Shown here in pieces: positions 45,706-59,597 of a stretch of 64,000 bases of DNA; the stretch's first letter is position 1; the number at the start of each line of letters is the position of its first letter. The translations under genes and the position numbers were made by a program. This DNA comes from Oxyruncus cristatus (taxonomy: Eukaryota; Chordata; Aves; Passeriformes; Cotingidae): contig VXAY01001313.1 of the NCBI GenBank assembly GCA_013399855.1, positions 1,101,084-1,165,083 of the forward strand, read 5' to 3'. The notes under the pieces were generated by a model, which ran no database searches, was not told the DNA's origin, and saw only the letters and a list, made by a program, of their open reading frames with translations.

Positions 45706-48700
45706 CTGTCTGCGCTTCACTGGGACTGAGATATTTCTCTAGCAAATGTTCTGCCTTCCATGAACATCATCCTGTGAAACAAGGAGACAAGGCTTTGGGG
45801 AGCAAATGCAATGATAGTGGCTGTCAGGCTGTGTGCTCTTGTGCTCTCGTTACCTCCCCATTCCTTAGGCAGCCCCGTGAACTGGGAATATCCTGGCCTC
45901 CAAAAGTTTCCCTTTTGTTGTCTCTAGAAAACATGGTTTACTCTTGCAAAAGCTGGAGAGCAGTTTTCTCCACCCAGTCTGTCTGGAATTTGTGTCTGTC
46001 TGGAAGCTCTGGGTGAATTGGGATATCAGGGATATGCTATGTGAAGCTGAGGCCTCTACCTTAAGCACACTTTAATTAAAGCGGGGTTTATATGGAAAGG
46101 TGGACAGATTGCTGCAGCTTTAGCTGCTGTTTTGTTTTTCAATAAGCATTCTTTCTGTTTTCTATGATTTTCTGCTCTGGGAGCTGTGATGAAAGTTGGA
46201 AAGGTGCACTGGCCTGTGAGAAAGAGCTTGGGGTTTTGGGTCTGCACTGGTACAGCAATATTTAGCACTGAGTTTGGTTAACATGGGCATGCTGAACAGC
46301 TGGAGAAACAAATGGTGTGGTAATGTAGTGTGCTGTTTAGCCATGGACCGATGAAGTCTGCTGCTCTCCATAGAACCAAACTGATAAATGTATGTGTTAA
46401 CAGGTCTGATGCATATTTAGATTTCATCCATTAGAATGATCTATTTTGGAATAAACTTGCAAATGAATAATCAAGTTATGTTCTCTGTGAAGCAGACTTG
46501 ACTGCTGCTGTACTGCATAGGTTTGATAACAAGAACTACAGAATAAGCAAGGCCCAAAGAAAGTCAATGTGAAATAAAATTTAATTCACTCTGGCTATGC
46601 TAATTAGGGGAGCTTACACATTTCACCATGATTGAGTGAGACACAGTGGTAGAGCTCAATATATGTGGGAGTTCATTTAGTTGTCCTACCTTTTTATTTA
46701 ACAAGTGCTTCTTGACTTAAATGGAAATCTCTAATTGCAGAACAATCTCTGATGCAGAATGTCACAACAAATACACACATTCTGATACAAAAAGAAAACA
46801 TTGTCTGTTTTTATTATTTTCACTATTGTCTCAGGCTTTCTCAGCTCTTCCCCTTTCCTTCATTGAGCATAAAGTTTACCATATGTCTGCCTGCAACAAC
46901 AAAAAAAAAAAAGGTAAGGATGCCTATTATCAATCAATCAGTGGTGTTTACAAGCGGAATTTAAACAAATCTGATGTAATAATCATGGATGGTTGGTTGG
47001 AAATCTGATGTTTTTTTCCTGATATAAGCAGGAAAGTTTTTATGGAAAAGAAATACAGGCAAGATGACATTTTGTGCTAGGAGATATAAATGAATATCTT
47101 TGATCTTTAGAGAGATTCTTTTTATTGTAGAACCAGGGCCAAACTTAAGAGAATTAAGAGTCTGTATGACAGGCAGTTAATAGAAGGCTGTTTGTGGAAG
47201 GAATGGCATGTTGTTCTAGGGTAAAAAATAGAGAGAGAATATAAACTAAGGAAAGGAAGGGTGGAAGAGGAAAATCCTCAGAAATGGAGTAGGCCAGTCT
47301 GAGGACTCCCATACACTGCTGTTTTCAGGGGAAGACTGGGTTTTCATGCAGTACAATGGACAGCAGAGGCATCCTGTGCTTGACTCGGTCTATCCTACAG
47401 TGCAGGAGAAAGCCTTGCCTTCAGTATTAAATCTGGATTCACTGAAAGCGATACATGCAGGGGAAATGCTTCTGTTGCTGTGATATTCTTTGGGGAAACA
47501 GGAAGCGCCTGTAATGGAAAATGTGCAATACAAGTGATAAAGAGGGTCACTTCACTGAGGTTCAGTCCTGCAGCAAATACAACCTTTGTTCGTTTTCTAA
47601 GTATGAAACAGTTATGGAAGGAGATAATGTTTCCACTGTTTCAAAGCTGTTTGTTCGAGAACTAATGTGAAAACCCCAGAGTTGGGGGAACAGATTAAAA
47701 GAAAGGACATAACAGCCAAAGAATAGAATGTAGAATAAGACAGTACTTACTGTACCACTCATTTAATGATATTTATGGCTTCAGCTGAGAATATACATGC
47801 AATGTCTGATCAAATGTAGAAAATCAGAGTACACAAAGAAAATGGTTTTCTGGTTCTATTAAGAACTTTATTAATATCTGGCAACTTTATCACAGTACAT
47901 ACTAATTACATGTAAAGCTACAATTGCATAAGACCACAGCTGCCAATTAAAAAAAATAGACACTCAAATGTTTGCTAGATCTTAGCATTTTGGTTAGATT
48001 TCAGAAAATGTGGCTGTTAGAAGTTTTAAGTAGAGCATGAAAAGACAGTCTCTGTTGGTTTTGTCTAAGTAATTCATTCAGCACAGCTGATGAGGAGATA
48101 CCAAATAATGAAGGAGGTACATTTTTCTTGCCCTGTGGTGACTGAGAAGCCTCTTTTCTCCATTTGGTAGTAATTTCACTGCAAAGGCACTGCTGAATGT
48201 GTTATGTTCAGAATGTTCAACAGAGGTAGGGAACTTTGGGTTGGTTTGTTTGTTTTTCTGCCAAACATCAAGTCCTCAAACGGGAAAATTAAAGACCTAG
48301 TATAAGTCATCTTTCACAGTGATGGTCTTTGTCATTACTGTAGGAACCTGTAGATTATTGCCCTGCCAGATATGTAATATTTTAAATAATAGCTGTCTGT
48401 GGAGGCAGCAGGCGTCATTTACCTCAGGATGGACAGACAAACAGTGCAGAACTCCAGTCTGCCGTGCTGGTCAGCTTCATGTACAGCTGGGACAGCATTA
48501 GACAGTCCTGAATGAAACTAAAGGGGATATTTTAGGAATCCAATCGACAAGGCACAAGACTTTTGTCACTGCAAACTAGTTGTATCTTGGATCAGGATTT
48601 AGCAGTGGCTTTTGCTGCTGCACATTCAGACAAGGGTTCTTGTCAGTAGGGCACTGCTGTGATTACCACCTTAAAAGGGCTTGGTGACAATGGAAACCCC

Positions 48701-50176
48701 TATGAACCTTTCCCAAACTCATTTTAGATGCTGTGTGGTGCCACATCCTGCATCTGTTAACAGTTCTTTGCAACACTGCCTATGAAGTCTGCACATGAGG
48801 CATGTCTTGCTTCCGGGATCATTGCCATCACTTTGTGTCTGTCTGGTGGAGCTCCTGCTTCTGCCTGAATTCGTGTGCTGAAATGTTGCCTCTTCAGAAA
48901 TTCCTGCCCTGAATAACTGCAAGAGTAGCAAGAAAAACAGCAAGTGTTGAATGCCTTGGTTACTTCCAACTCTGTTGCTGATTAAGCAATGCTGTTGTTT
49001 CTGACATACTGCTGTCTTGCATAATACTTTTTTATTTTTGTCTTCTTTCTACTGAAGATGAATTGTTGTGTCTGTGTGTAATTGGAACCTCATTCACCAT
49101 TGCACAGAGGACACTTCCCACAGACACTGAGCTGTTGGAGTATTGGCTTGCAGACAGGTTTTCAGTGTGTTTGGGGATCTATCATCTTCATACAGCTACC
49201 GTTCTCTGTAACAAATTCTTGTTAAATACTTGCCTTTAGGTGTTTTTATTGCTGGAGATCCAATTTCCAGAGAGTCACTTGTCCATTAAATGGTAGTTGC
49301 ACAGTTTTTTGGTCTCATATCTCTTGTTCAATTTCCATTGACAAAACTGACTTTAGCTGAGTTGCTCCATGTATAAATCAGTGCAATAGAAGGCAGAATT
49401 TGCCCCTTTCATTTTCAACCAAAATTGTGTGTTTTCAATGTCTGGAAAACTATAATCTTCCCTCTTTCTGACTTGCATGATCCTTACCAAAATTCCCTGA
49501 AATCTATGACAAAGATGAAATAATCCACCTTACTTGTTGCCTCAGTGATGTAATCTCACATCCTTAAATACTTGTACTGGTGTCCAGCCTGCTATTTCAA
49601 CATTTTTCTGTTTAAATACTCCTTCTGGAACTGAAACACTTGTATGACTGATGCTTAAAAAATACATGTAGGGATAGGTGCTCTTCTCAAAGACAACAGC
49701 TCCTGTTTGTCTCTTGCCTTTCATTTTTGCTTTCTAAGCAAGGTGCTTTTCTCTCCAACCCTTGCACACTATTCATCCCTCTCTTTCACCTAATTTTCAA
49801 AGTCTTCTGCTGAATTTGGAATCTTCCTTTGGACAAGAATGGTTTGCTGCAACTTTTCTCTTTAAGACCATCAGTATTCAGTACTTCTTCAATACCATAT
49901 TTCTTCTGCTGACCAATATGTCAAGGCTTTTTGTGCAACTTGCTTATGACATATTAACCTAAATGTTAATCTAAACAATTGAATGTCCCCTTCCTTTTGA
50001 GTCAGCTGGTAGAAACTGATCTAACAGGCCTGGAACTGGAAAAGCACGCATATGCCTTGTGGTCTGGGCACATGCATTGTATCCCTTTGCACTAAACCAA
50101 ATGGAAAGCAATGAATACAGAGCTTCTGAAAGTGAGATATGATTCAGTTCCCAAGTGCTCGGGGTGTATTCCATGT

Positions 50177-50209
50177 CAGGATGTGGAATATTCCACACTC
50201 CACATCCTG
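50177..50209. repeat. Nested palindrome (11-bp stem with inner 16-mer)
   Basis: caggatgtgga (50177-50187) pairs exactly with tccacatcctg (50199-50209). Overlapping this, tgtggaatattccaca (50182-50197) is a perfect 16-bp palindrome containing ggaatattcc, which fits a heat-shock-type GAAnnTTC pair. The two foldings are mutually exclusive. Confidence 0.9.
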
Positions 50210-53200
50210 GGGCTGACTAGCACTGTAAACAGTCAGCAGTTGTCCGCCTGATTTTATGCCAAAATTAGGTTAACTTCAAGGAGAGACGAGATCAGCCTGA
50301 GTTAATCCCTGGTCCTGAAATGGTAGCTCTTACTTTCCTAAAGCAAAAATTGGCTGTGTGTAAGAAGATATAATCTTTGTGCTAAAGGTAGTATGTATGT
50401 TGAGTATAAATGATGATAAGTCTTGTGAATATATGGCAGAGTACCAGGGTGACACAAGCATGTTCTTGCTCTGAAAATCATGAGGGTTGGCAGAACTCAG
50501 TGGGGGGACAGATATTTGCTTTTGTCATGTGCCCAAGAGCCATCCAATATTGTTCCACATTCTCTTATTTACTAACACTCACCCTAGCAATGAGTGGAAA
50601 TTACTTTCCCTTTCTCACCAAGTAAATAAATATGCAAACAGGTCTCCAAATTAACCAACAAAACAAAAATAAAAACCCTGATGAAATCTGAGTAATGATG
50701 GTCAATTAATGAAATCACATGGATTTCTGTGTTTGCCTGGTACTACCCCACCTTTCACAGATGTTTAGAGCAAGAAAGTTTCCTTGATCTGGGTAGAGAT
50801 TAGGGTTTAGGTTCCCCCACTCTGTGATTTTTCTCATTTCACAGAAAACTACTGGACAAGATCAGATATTTTTAAATTCCTTTCCCACTAAATGTTTTGG
50901 GGTGCAGAAAAATAACCTGTAACTATTTCTGCCTACCTTTTTATTATTTCAGTCATTTAAGCACCTACTCTTTGGTTCAGGCAAACAAAGCTTTTCTGTT
51001 TTCCATAGTTGCATAATTAATCTGTAAGAACTTTGACATTTCAAACAATGCAGGGTTCCTAGTCTTTCCTAGTATCTGCATATTTTTCTTCAGATTTCTG
51101 TTCTGATATTTACACTCAATGAATGAACATGAACCCAGACTCTTGAGGTCTATCAGGTTTCTTGTGATTGACTAAGCCACAGAGGATAAACTTTTATACA
51201 TTGTTTCCTTTATTAAAATCTAGTCTGCTCCAAACTGCAGTGGTGAAGAATTTCCTAGATCCCTTACAAGTTGTGAACAGTTCAGGATTTGGGTCTCCTG
51301 GCTGCAACAGCAGGCAGAAAAATTTTCCATTCTAAGTATTGTCTGTCATGCCTCGATTTGGTGTAAATTTTGTCACAACACATAACAGTGTGGCTTTGTG
51401 AGGACCATGGGTGAAAGCACAATGAACCAAAGCTGGGCATTTCTAGGCCCACACAATGAACGAAATCACAGTTAGACCATTGGTTGTATATCTCACAACA
51501 TGTGGGGTTTTGTTTATATCTTTTAAATATCCTGGTATGATAAATGAAATGGTTTGTGTGTGTCCCTGAAGAGCAGTTATTCGAGAACAGTGTTTGGTAC
51601 CTGAAGCCCCCTGGAAAATTGCGAGGAGTTGCCCATTGCACCATTAATTTCAACACCCAGGTACCTTTTTAGAAAGAAGATACCGTGTAAGTTAGGACAA
51701 GTATCCAAGGAGACAGCACCAGAATACAGAAGCCTGGGCTGTTATTATATAATGCACTGAGATCTTCCTGGTTAAACTTGGGTTCAACAAGTGTAGCTAA
51801 AAGTAAATTACCTCAGCAGTTATTGATCTGCTTATTTAGGCAGGACTATTTCCTGTGGAACTCTGGTACCGTTCCACTCAGACTAAATCACATCCTCGAA
51901 GTTGTTCCTGTAACTATGGGTCTGCTGCAAGGTACAGAGGCGATTGACATTAACTTTGCTGGTCTTTGGATCTAACACAGGAAAAGCTGCAGGAAATCAC
52001 TGGAATGGCAGGCTTTAAAATGCTGGGTAGTATTGGCTGGCAATCAGCTAATGATCAGACGGAGACTGTATTTTTTTGTGGAGACATTTTCTTCATGGCT
52101 GAAAAATTCTCTTGGAATGCCTTAGCAAAATTCACTGCAGCTACAAGTTCTGTCTACTCCCATCTCGACTACCTGTGGGCTCTACTCTGTCTTGCTGAGT
52201 TGGAAACAGGTTTCTGTGGCACGACACCAACTCAGCTGTTGGCATAAGCAGAAGGGGAGCTGCTCAGCAGCAGCTGGGAAGGGCATTTCAGCCGCCCAGA
52301 CCTAACCTGTTACCACACACTGAGCCCATTGATCCAGAAAGTGTTGTCATTTCAAGGTTAAGTGCACAATCTGGAGAGGTTATGTGGGAGAGCTGTCCCT
52401 GTGTTCATATAGTGTGTACCTAATGTGTTTAGATTTAGAGTTATACTAAATACATACAATTTTCCTCAGTAAATAATGCTGTATGCATTGAGTGTTGAAA
52501 ATGTTATTTATGGATAAGAAACAACTGGTAAGTGTTTGAGAATAAGCCTTTCTGTGTGTGTGTGTTCACACGTGCTGGTGTTGAATTATCAGTGGAAACA
52601 GTCCTTTAATAAATATGTAAGGATAGCTCATGGAGATCACATATAATTTCATACTCTAGTATAGTAGCTCCACATGAGGCAGTAGAGTGGTCTATGTTAC
52701 TAGGATAAAATCACAATATTAAACTTAATCTACCCATAAGATTAGGGAAAAATTGTTAATTTGTTCTCTTTGATGCCTGTATGTGAAAATCTTCTGTGTC
52801 TCCTGTAACGACATACACATGTACTATTCCACGACAGAAGGACTAGAATCAGAAGTGGGAAGAAACTATTGTTAAACCAAAAACCTGCACGTTGCATTTC
52901 TGAACGTGCCTTAATCTTCTGGGGCAACTCTCAAGAGTGGTTCAATTTTGGGCTTGTCAGTCTTCTGGGAAGAAACTGTCGCCATCTGCAAAGGCAGCAG
53001 AAAGTCTGATAGAATATTTATATGAGTATGTTTTTGTTTTACTGTGTTACTCTGACCAAATAATTTTACTAATAGCATAGAGCAGTTTTTATAGGCAGGA
53101 AGTGGTATCACAAGACATTTTAATGAGAATTAGGTGAAGGTATTTGGTAGAAACAGTTATCCATTCTTAAAAGTGTAATAGAGAATAATTCACTTTTTAC

Positions 53201-54045
53201 CATTCAACCAACAATCTGATTTTTTTTTTTTTTTTGAGCAAAATAGGTCAAATTTATATCTGGATATTTTCAATATTTCCTTTTTTTCCCTTGTATCCTC
53301 TTAGGATATACTCTAGGACTAACAGCAGAGTCTGATCATGAACATAATGCATGCATTGAGATAAGTTCAGCCAAAAAGGTTTATCAGCTGGTCAGTTTTG
53401 ATTGCACTAAAATGGAAGTTTTTCAAGTATATCATAATTTTGTTCTCTGTGAAGCACAGTGTCCAGTGCAAAAGCTTAGATTTACCCCTGTGCAACTGAG
53501 CTAAGAGTTCTGAAGGAAGGGACAACTGCAGTGACACTAACATTTTTTCACACACTGAGACAGAGCTGTAATGGGATTATTGTTAAGCATGTCATAATAT
53601 TTGCAACACAGAAGTTCATCTTTGTAGTCGCTTAGAGAGGTCATAAGAAGTAAACTTAGAAGCCTCATTATGGATGATATTCTTTACTTTCTGTCTGAAT
53701 CTATTGCAGTTAATAATTTTTCTCCCAACAATAGACTGTAATTTTCTTATGGATGAAGAAATTTCTGTATGAATGTGCTAACGGGCATAATTCTCTAATA
53801 GCATAATAGAGCCATAATAGATTTAGTTAATCTTCTGTTGTTACATTGTCTGTGAGCTGTGTTCATTAATTATAGTGAAACAGCACAGGATTATATTTCT
53901 GGCATTAAACTGCTGTTCCTGAGCTCTGACCTGGTGTAGAAGCTGCCACGGTGTCAGGTGAAGTCAACCCAAAGCTCCCATTAACGCCACTACACAAAAT
54001 CTGTGCCAAATAGATGCTGATTTTGTAGGGGCTTTGGAAGGTTTG

Positions 54046-54125
54046 TGTGCTGGTTTAAACAGGCAGAGGGGGATGACCCACCAGGTCCCTGCCCCAAAGA
54101 ACAGGGGCAGATTTCCTGCCAAAAA
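54046..54125 (+). mobile_element. Possible LTR 5'-end fragment
   Basis: The stretch starts tgtgctggtttaaac and continues with a GC-richer segment (cccaccaggtccctgcccc) containing a small palindrome (ctgcccc / ggggcag). It resembles the opening of some avian LTRs in style. No TATA box, poly(A) signal, 3' end or target duplication follows, so this is weak. Confidence 0.15.
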
Positions 54126-55219
54126 ATGCCAGTATTTCAGACTGTCTCTCAAAGTTTAAAGAAGGATTACATTTGACTTGGAAGAAACTACTAAAAATTA
54201 TTAAGAAATACGGAAATACTTAATTTCTTGGCATTTGAAATTTAAACAAACAAACAAAAAATATCTCAGTATCATAATATGAGTGGGGTAGGGATATGAT
54301 TTGTGGAAATATTTCCAGTTCATTTTGTTCAAAATCCCCCTGAGCATCAGCTCACTCTCAAGTATCAGCATTGCAGTGTTTTATACCATTTGTCTTTCTC
54401 GCTAGGATTCTCCAGACAAGTTGCACATATAAATCCTAATCAGCATTCTCTGCAGGACTTTTTAAAAATACTACTGAGATCAATTTAAAATAACATTTCC
54501 AATGAAATTTTAGGCTGCCTACAAGTATTTTTAAAAAGTATTTATCATATACAATTAGGTTATTAAATTATTATTCCATCATAGAATGGAATAGAACAAA
54601 ATTGATGTTATATAAAAATACAGCAAGATTTTGTACTCATTAAAGGGCAGGATTGTAAAAATGGGATCTTGATATAACACACCACAGGCATCTACTGTAT
54701 ATTTTGATTTGTGCACCTGCTAAACTTTGAAATTCTTCAGGCTGGCCTTGTCTTCTGAAATTCAGAAGTTAGGATCTCTAAAGTGAAAATGGGGAGAAGT
54801 TTGTGAGAAGCAAGTGGATGTAAAGAAGAGATACACTCTGACATCCCTCAGCACAAATAGATCGTTGGAAAGAATAAGTTAGTTTGCTCTCTCTTATTAG
54901 TTTTCCTTATTTTTTCCCTGTAATCTTCTCCCCATTTTCTAACCCCCCAGTTACAGTTAGCCAGACGGTTACATCCTACTCCTAAGGAAAAGCTTTTACA
55001 TCTCATGTGGCCTTCCCAAGTAGAGTCACAACAACCTTGTAGAAGTGGCTCTGATGCAAAGTTTGTGACATGTGCTGGAATAATGTATCAGAGTTTAACT
55101 CAACAGTTCTGCAGAGTGGTGCTTCTGAGGTGATTCTGCCTCGGAGTGGATGAGGCTGGGGGTTTCTGAGCAGCTGATAAAAGCTTCCCAGAGGCAGAAT
55201 ATGATACAAATGGGATTCT

Positions 55220-55255
55220 GGGGTTAATTAACCCCACATAATGAGGTTAATTAAC
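55220..55255. promoter_or_regulatory. Twin GTTAATTAAC motif with 16-bp palindrome
   Basis: ggggttaattaacccc (55220-55235) is a perfect palindrome. The 10-mer gttaattaac within it (55223-55232) recurs exactly at 55246-55255, a spacing of 23 bp or roughly two helical turns. The motif resembles HNF1/POU-homeodomain dimer sites (consensus GTTAATnATTAAC lacks an exact match here). A paired regulatory site is plausible but unproven. Confidence 0.35.
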
Positions 55256-58200
55256 AGAGTAGCAGTTAGAAATAAAGTATGACAGGTTACTGATGGCTTA
55301 CCATGTTCTTGTATTGCGTCAGAGACAACTCTCCATGTCAGGAGATGGGATTCCAGACCAGTAACTCATTTAGGCTTCAGTCTCATCAGCAGAAAGTGAC
55401 TGTCTGATTAGTTCCAATGGCGAGAAATCATTTGGGTGACAGTGATCACAAAATGAGTTATGAGAAAGGAAGGAATGAGAACAGCAGAATAAGTGCAAAG
55501 GTCCTCCCAAAGAAAAGTTTTAAAAATAGTTAATAAATTGCATTTCTAAGGTAAATCTGGTGATTGAAGTGTACAAAATGCTAAACCAAACCAAAAAAAT
55601 CCTAGCAGTTTTTCTGAGGGATTGGACTGGAAGAAAAACAGTGACTGCTCCAATGAAAGACAAGGAGAAACAGAACAAGAGTAGGAAGTAGTATGGCTCC
55701 AAGAGGAGTTTTGAAAGGACTAGACATTGAAGCAAAAGAATAACTAAAAATGAACAAAGTATAAATAAGACACAGGGTTAAGGATGACTGGCATGGACAT
55801 GCTGAAAGAGGCCGAAAATTAGTTGCTAGAACACAAAAACTGAATAGAGGGCTGGCATCCTCACAGAGTAGAAGCAGATCTCAGTGTGGGAACGGCAGCC
55901 AGCCCAGAGCAGGGAAGGACTGAGATGAAGAACCTGTAGGGTTGATGTGGCAGGGTATGAGGATTTTCATCAGACTCTCGGGAAAGACCTTATCAAAGGA
56001 AATCTGAGTGTAATGATCTAGAAGACCTCTCTGAAAATTAATAGAGGATGTGGTTCTTTTGCTTGACTCCCTTTTCTTACCATGGCACCTCTGCCTCCTT
56101 CTTGCTCCGTGATGTACTCAGACACCCCCACTGAAAAGAGAAAGCATGTGATCTTGCTAACCTGGAGATTGAGTTTGGCTGACTGGTTACTACTGAGCAG
56201 TATTTGTGTAGTAGCCAAGTTCTCTGGGCCTCGGTCCCTCTCCTCTAGCCAAACACCATTTTTCACAACAACAGTGGCATGTTTGAAAGTTCTGCTTTTC
56301 TTTCAAACATGATCTAAATTGGTTTCTAGGCTTAGGGGCTGGGTGTCTGCCAGCTGATTTGCACAACCATTGTCTCTTCAGGAAGCCAAAATGAAAAAGA
56401 ATTGGGAAAATTATAAACCTTACTTGTAAAAAAATGAAAAGCTCCAAATAATTTAGTAAATTTCTTCACACCAGAGGAATAACATGCTGAGAAGCCTGAA
56501 GTAGTTTTTTTCATCAAAACAGCATCTAGACTAGCTATGACATGTTTTCTAGATATCCTCAATTGATCTGTGGGAAAATCTTCAATAACCCCTATTCGTG
56601 ATTTCTGACAGCAAAGAGACTTGTCCAGCAAAATGTGCTTTAAGAAAATATGCAAAACAAGGCTCAGGCTAAATAGGTTGCAGCACTTCCAGTGAGATCA
56701 ACGTGATTTCTAAACCATGTAGGCAAACTGCAATTCCTTGTTTGTGCCAAAGACATGGCTTTTATACAGTATCAGATAAGCTGTTAGGAAACCTTGAGGA
56801 GTATTGTCCTGCACAGCTGAGAATGTGAAGCCAGCACACATCTTCCTGGAGAGAGTTCAGCTCAGGGCTCAAGTTCTATGAGGAGACAGTCGCCGCTTCC
56901 CAGCTGCTGTAATAGCCGTGTCTGATCTGAAACAGACCCAGAGCTGCTCGTGATGTCTGGGCCCAATAATATCAGGCTTTTTTCTTTGCTAGTAAAAACA
57001 GTTATTTTCAAAATAAGATGCAGTGCTTGCCCAAGGAGGGGGGAAAAAAAAAAAAAAAAGACAATTTTTACCTTAAAAGGAGCAATTTGAGAAACGGGAG
57101 TCATTTTAGGAACACACTCCAACACAGCTGGAAATGCATTAAAGGTGTTGGTGTTTGAGTTGGTTGAAAATGAGGAGAGCTAGCAATAGCCAAATTGAAA
57201 GCTAGGATTGCATTAACAGAGCTCAAGCACACAGTACTAGCAAAGCTTCGATGGGTCTGAACAGTTGGTGCAAAGGTGGAAAGCTCGGCAGTAGGGTGTG
57301 CAGTCTGAGAAGGGAGACTCTAGGGTGCATTTGTTTTTTTCTAAACATTGTTTTTTAGTAAATAGGACTTCAAAGATTCATTCATGTCAACTCATATGTG
57401 TATCTTTGCCATTTCCATCCCGCTCTGTCATTCCACATTTGAGTAAATAATGTTTGCAGTCGTGCTCCTGTGACAACCCTGGCAAGCCAATGGCAGCAAA
57501 GTGCTGGGGCTGTGCTGATGGTTGATGGTATTCTGTGAAGTGTTAGAGTCATAGCTGGCAGTAAATCACACAGTTGCAGGGAAGGTGAGCTGGCATCTCG
57601 GAGGTATTGTTGAGTCCGTTGGGAGCGCATTGTAAAGTATTAACACACTTTTCCTACACAGAGGGTGTCTGGTGCTACATCTTAGCAATAGCAAAAGGAG
57701 CTTGAATGACAGCCCTGGAAACTGTGATTTCTTTGTCTTCGGCACAGGCACTTTCTAAGCAGTAGCTGTGAGTCTCTTTTCACTGTCCTTGTCCTGGAAT
57801 AGAGCTTCCCTTTTTTTCTGACCTTTCCTCATTTGTTACCGCGGCAGGTGACATTCCAGATAACCCTCCCATCCCACCCTTCCCTTCACTAGGATCACCA
57901 GGACAAACATGGTTATAGGGGGATGATCATTACCTGTACAGATATGCCGAGCTATACTTTGCTTTTATGTTATTATTATGAATAATTAAAACATCACATC
58001 ATCTTTAAAGTATATTACCAGTACGTTTTAGAATCCATTAGCCCTTTAAAAATAATTGGGTATCCTCTCTTCTTTGTTAATTTGCAGCATTCGGTAATTC
58101 ACACTGGGTGATCTAGTCATTAGTGCAAATTATGTTTAAGAAGTAAAACTTAAATATATTCGGTTCTACAAAACCTTTCAAGGATGGTAGGAAAACGATT

Positions 58201-59194
58201 GTGCTGCCAGTTACTTGATTTGTGTGGTAGTATATTAAAGAAACCCTGGTAGAATTTAATTTGATGCTCTGGGTTTATGGCATATCCCAGGTTATGTTAT
58301 GCTCAAAGAAGTAAAATTTTATTATAACTGAAACAGTAAAGCAAGTGCTTTTTTTTTTAAATGTTGTCAAAAAAGAGATTAACTTATTTTCTTTTTCTCC
58401 TCCAATACCTGGTTGGGAAGGAGAAACCATCTCTCACTGATTTTTTTTTTAGAGTGGAATAATAAACACACAGACAGAGTTACAACACTATTGTTAAAGA
58501 CTGTAGAACTATTGTCTTGAAGAGCTCTGCAATTGCTACAGTAAAAAAAAATTCTTGCAGCCCTGGTGCCAGTGTAATTTCTTTTGGCACACAAATAAAC
58601 AGGTTTTCAGCAATAGGGTACATGTAATGAAGGTGTTGTCAGATCAAAAAAGAGGGGTTCACATTAACTCATTCTGAAAATGTAAGCTGATGTTTTTCAA
58701 ATGGATACAATCAGAAGAAAAAATGCTTCTGCTGCTTTAAAATCAAGGAGTACTAATGGAGAGAAACTGAAATTACAAAGTAAGTTGAAGGAAAATAAAA
58801 TACCAGAGAGAGTTCTTGTAGATGTAGGGCTGAGGTAAGGAAAAAAATGCATCTACAGATCTTTACTCTTGTGTGTGAACCATTTAATACAGGATCTCAA
58901 ACGAGATTAGTGATAGTGATAATAAAGTATAAATTCATAACATACTTCTCCTTCATAGTAGCAGTCAGAAAATGACAAATAAAAAAACCAGCACTGCTAT
59001 TTCCAAATGTTTTGTTTTCTAGTGGTTTGGTAGCTCTAGGTCTGAATCACAGTGCAGGAAGGGAGGCTACAAATTAAACCTGCTGGGTTTAGGATGCAAA
59101 TATCTATTCAGTGTTCTGAAGAGTAAAAGGATAATTTTCCTAAGTAATGAAACCGACACAGCGGTGCCAATTCCTTCTCTCTTCCTGTGTCCTT

Positions 59195-59220
59195 CTGTTA
59201 ATTATCAGAGAAATTAACAG
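59195..59220. repeat. Perfect 9-bp inverted repeat, 8-nt loop
   Basis: ctgttaatt (59195-59203) and aattaacag (59212-59220) are exact reverse complements around atcagaga. A smaller hairpin, ctgta-tt-tacag, follows immediately (59221-59232). Confidence 0.9.
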
Positions 59221-59582
59221 CTGTATTTACAGCCTCTGAAGTACTCGGCTAAGGAGGAGTCCTTGGAGACTGCAGAAAGACTCCTGAAGGATGGTGCCTC
59301 ACACACCACTCAACCTTTAATTCAAAGGAAATAAGACATGAAATGAGAGCAGATTATGGGCATGGCAGCATCTGCAGCAGTATCTGCCACTGTTATTGGC
59401 ATGAGAGACCCAGCACGTTCAGACAGCTCTGTAAGGGTGGGTGGATGCACCAGCCCCCACACGCTGCTGCAAGCTTCCCAACCTGTCATATTTCTCTGTT
59501 CTATATGTTTTAGGACTAATTATTTTTCATAGCCTTTTACAAATGTGGCATGGAGGATCTAAGATGGTCAGTTTAGTATTTG

Positions 59583-59597
59583 ATATATATATATATA
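59583..59597. repeat. (AT)n microsatellite
   Basis: Fifteen bases of strictly alternating A and T, ending in aaaa. It is short and probably polymorphic. Confidence 0.9.

Larger units (their letters stand above)
43801..55219. other. Noncoding DNA with several exact palindromes
   Basis: No gene was recognised. Frames reach 124 codons (51282-51656 minus) and 109 codons (45687-46016 plus) without family resemblance. Exact inverted repeats at 44336-44360, 44383-44396, 45686-45705 and 50177-50209 are listed separately. A12 (46901-46912), T16 (53220-53235) and (TG)6 (52553-52564) are the main simple runs. Confidence 0.6.

Noticed and set aside
46835..46912. Acceptor/donor-bounded segment ending in A12 then gtaagg
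   Set aside because: An exon ending in a poly(A) run is implausible and no coding pattern is seen.
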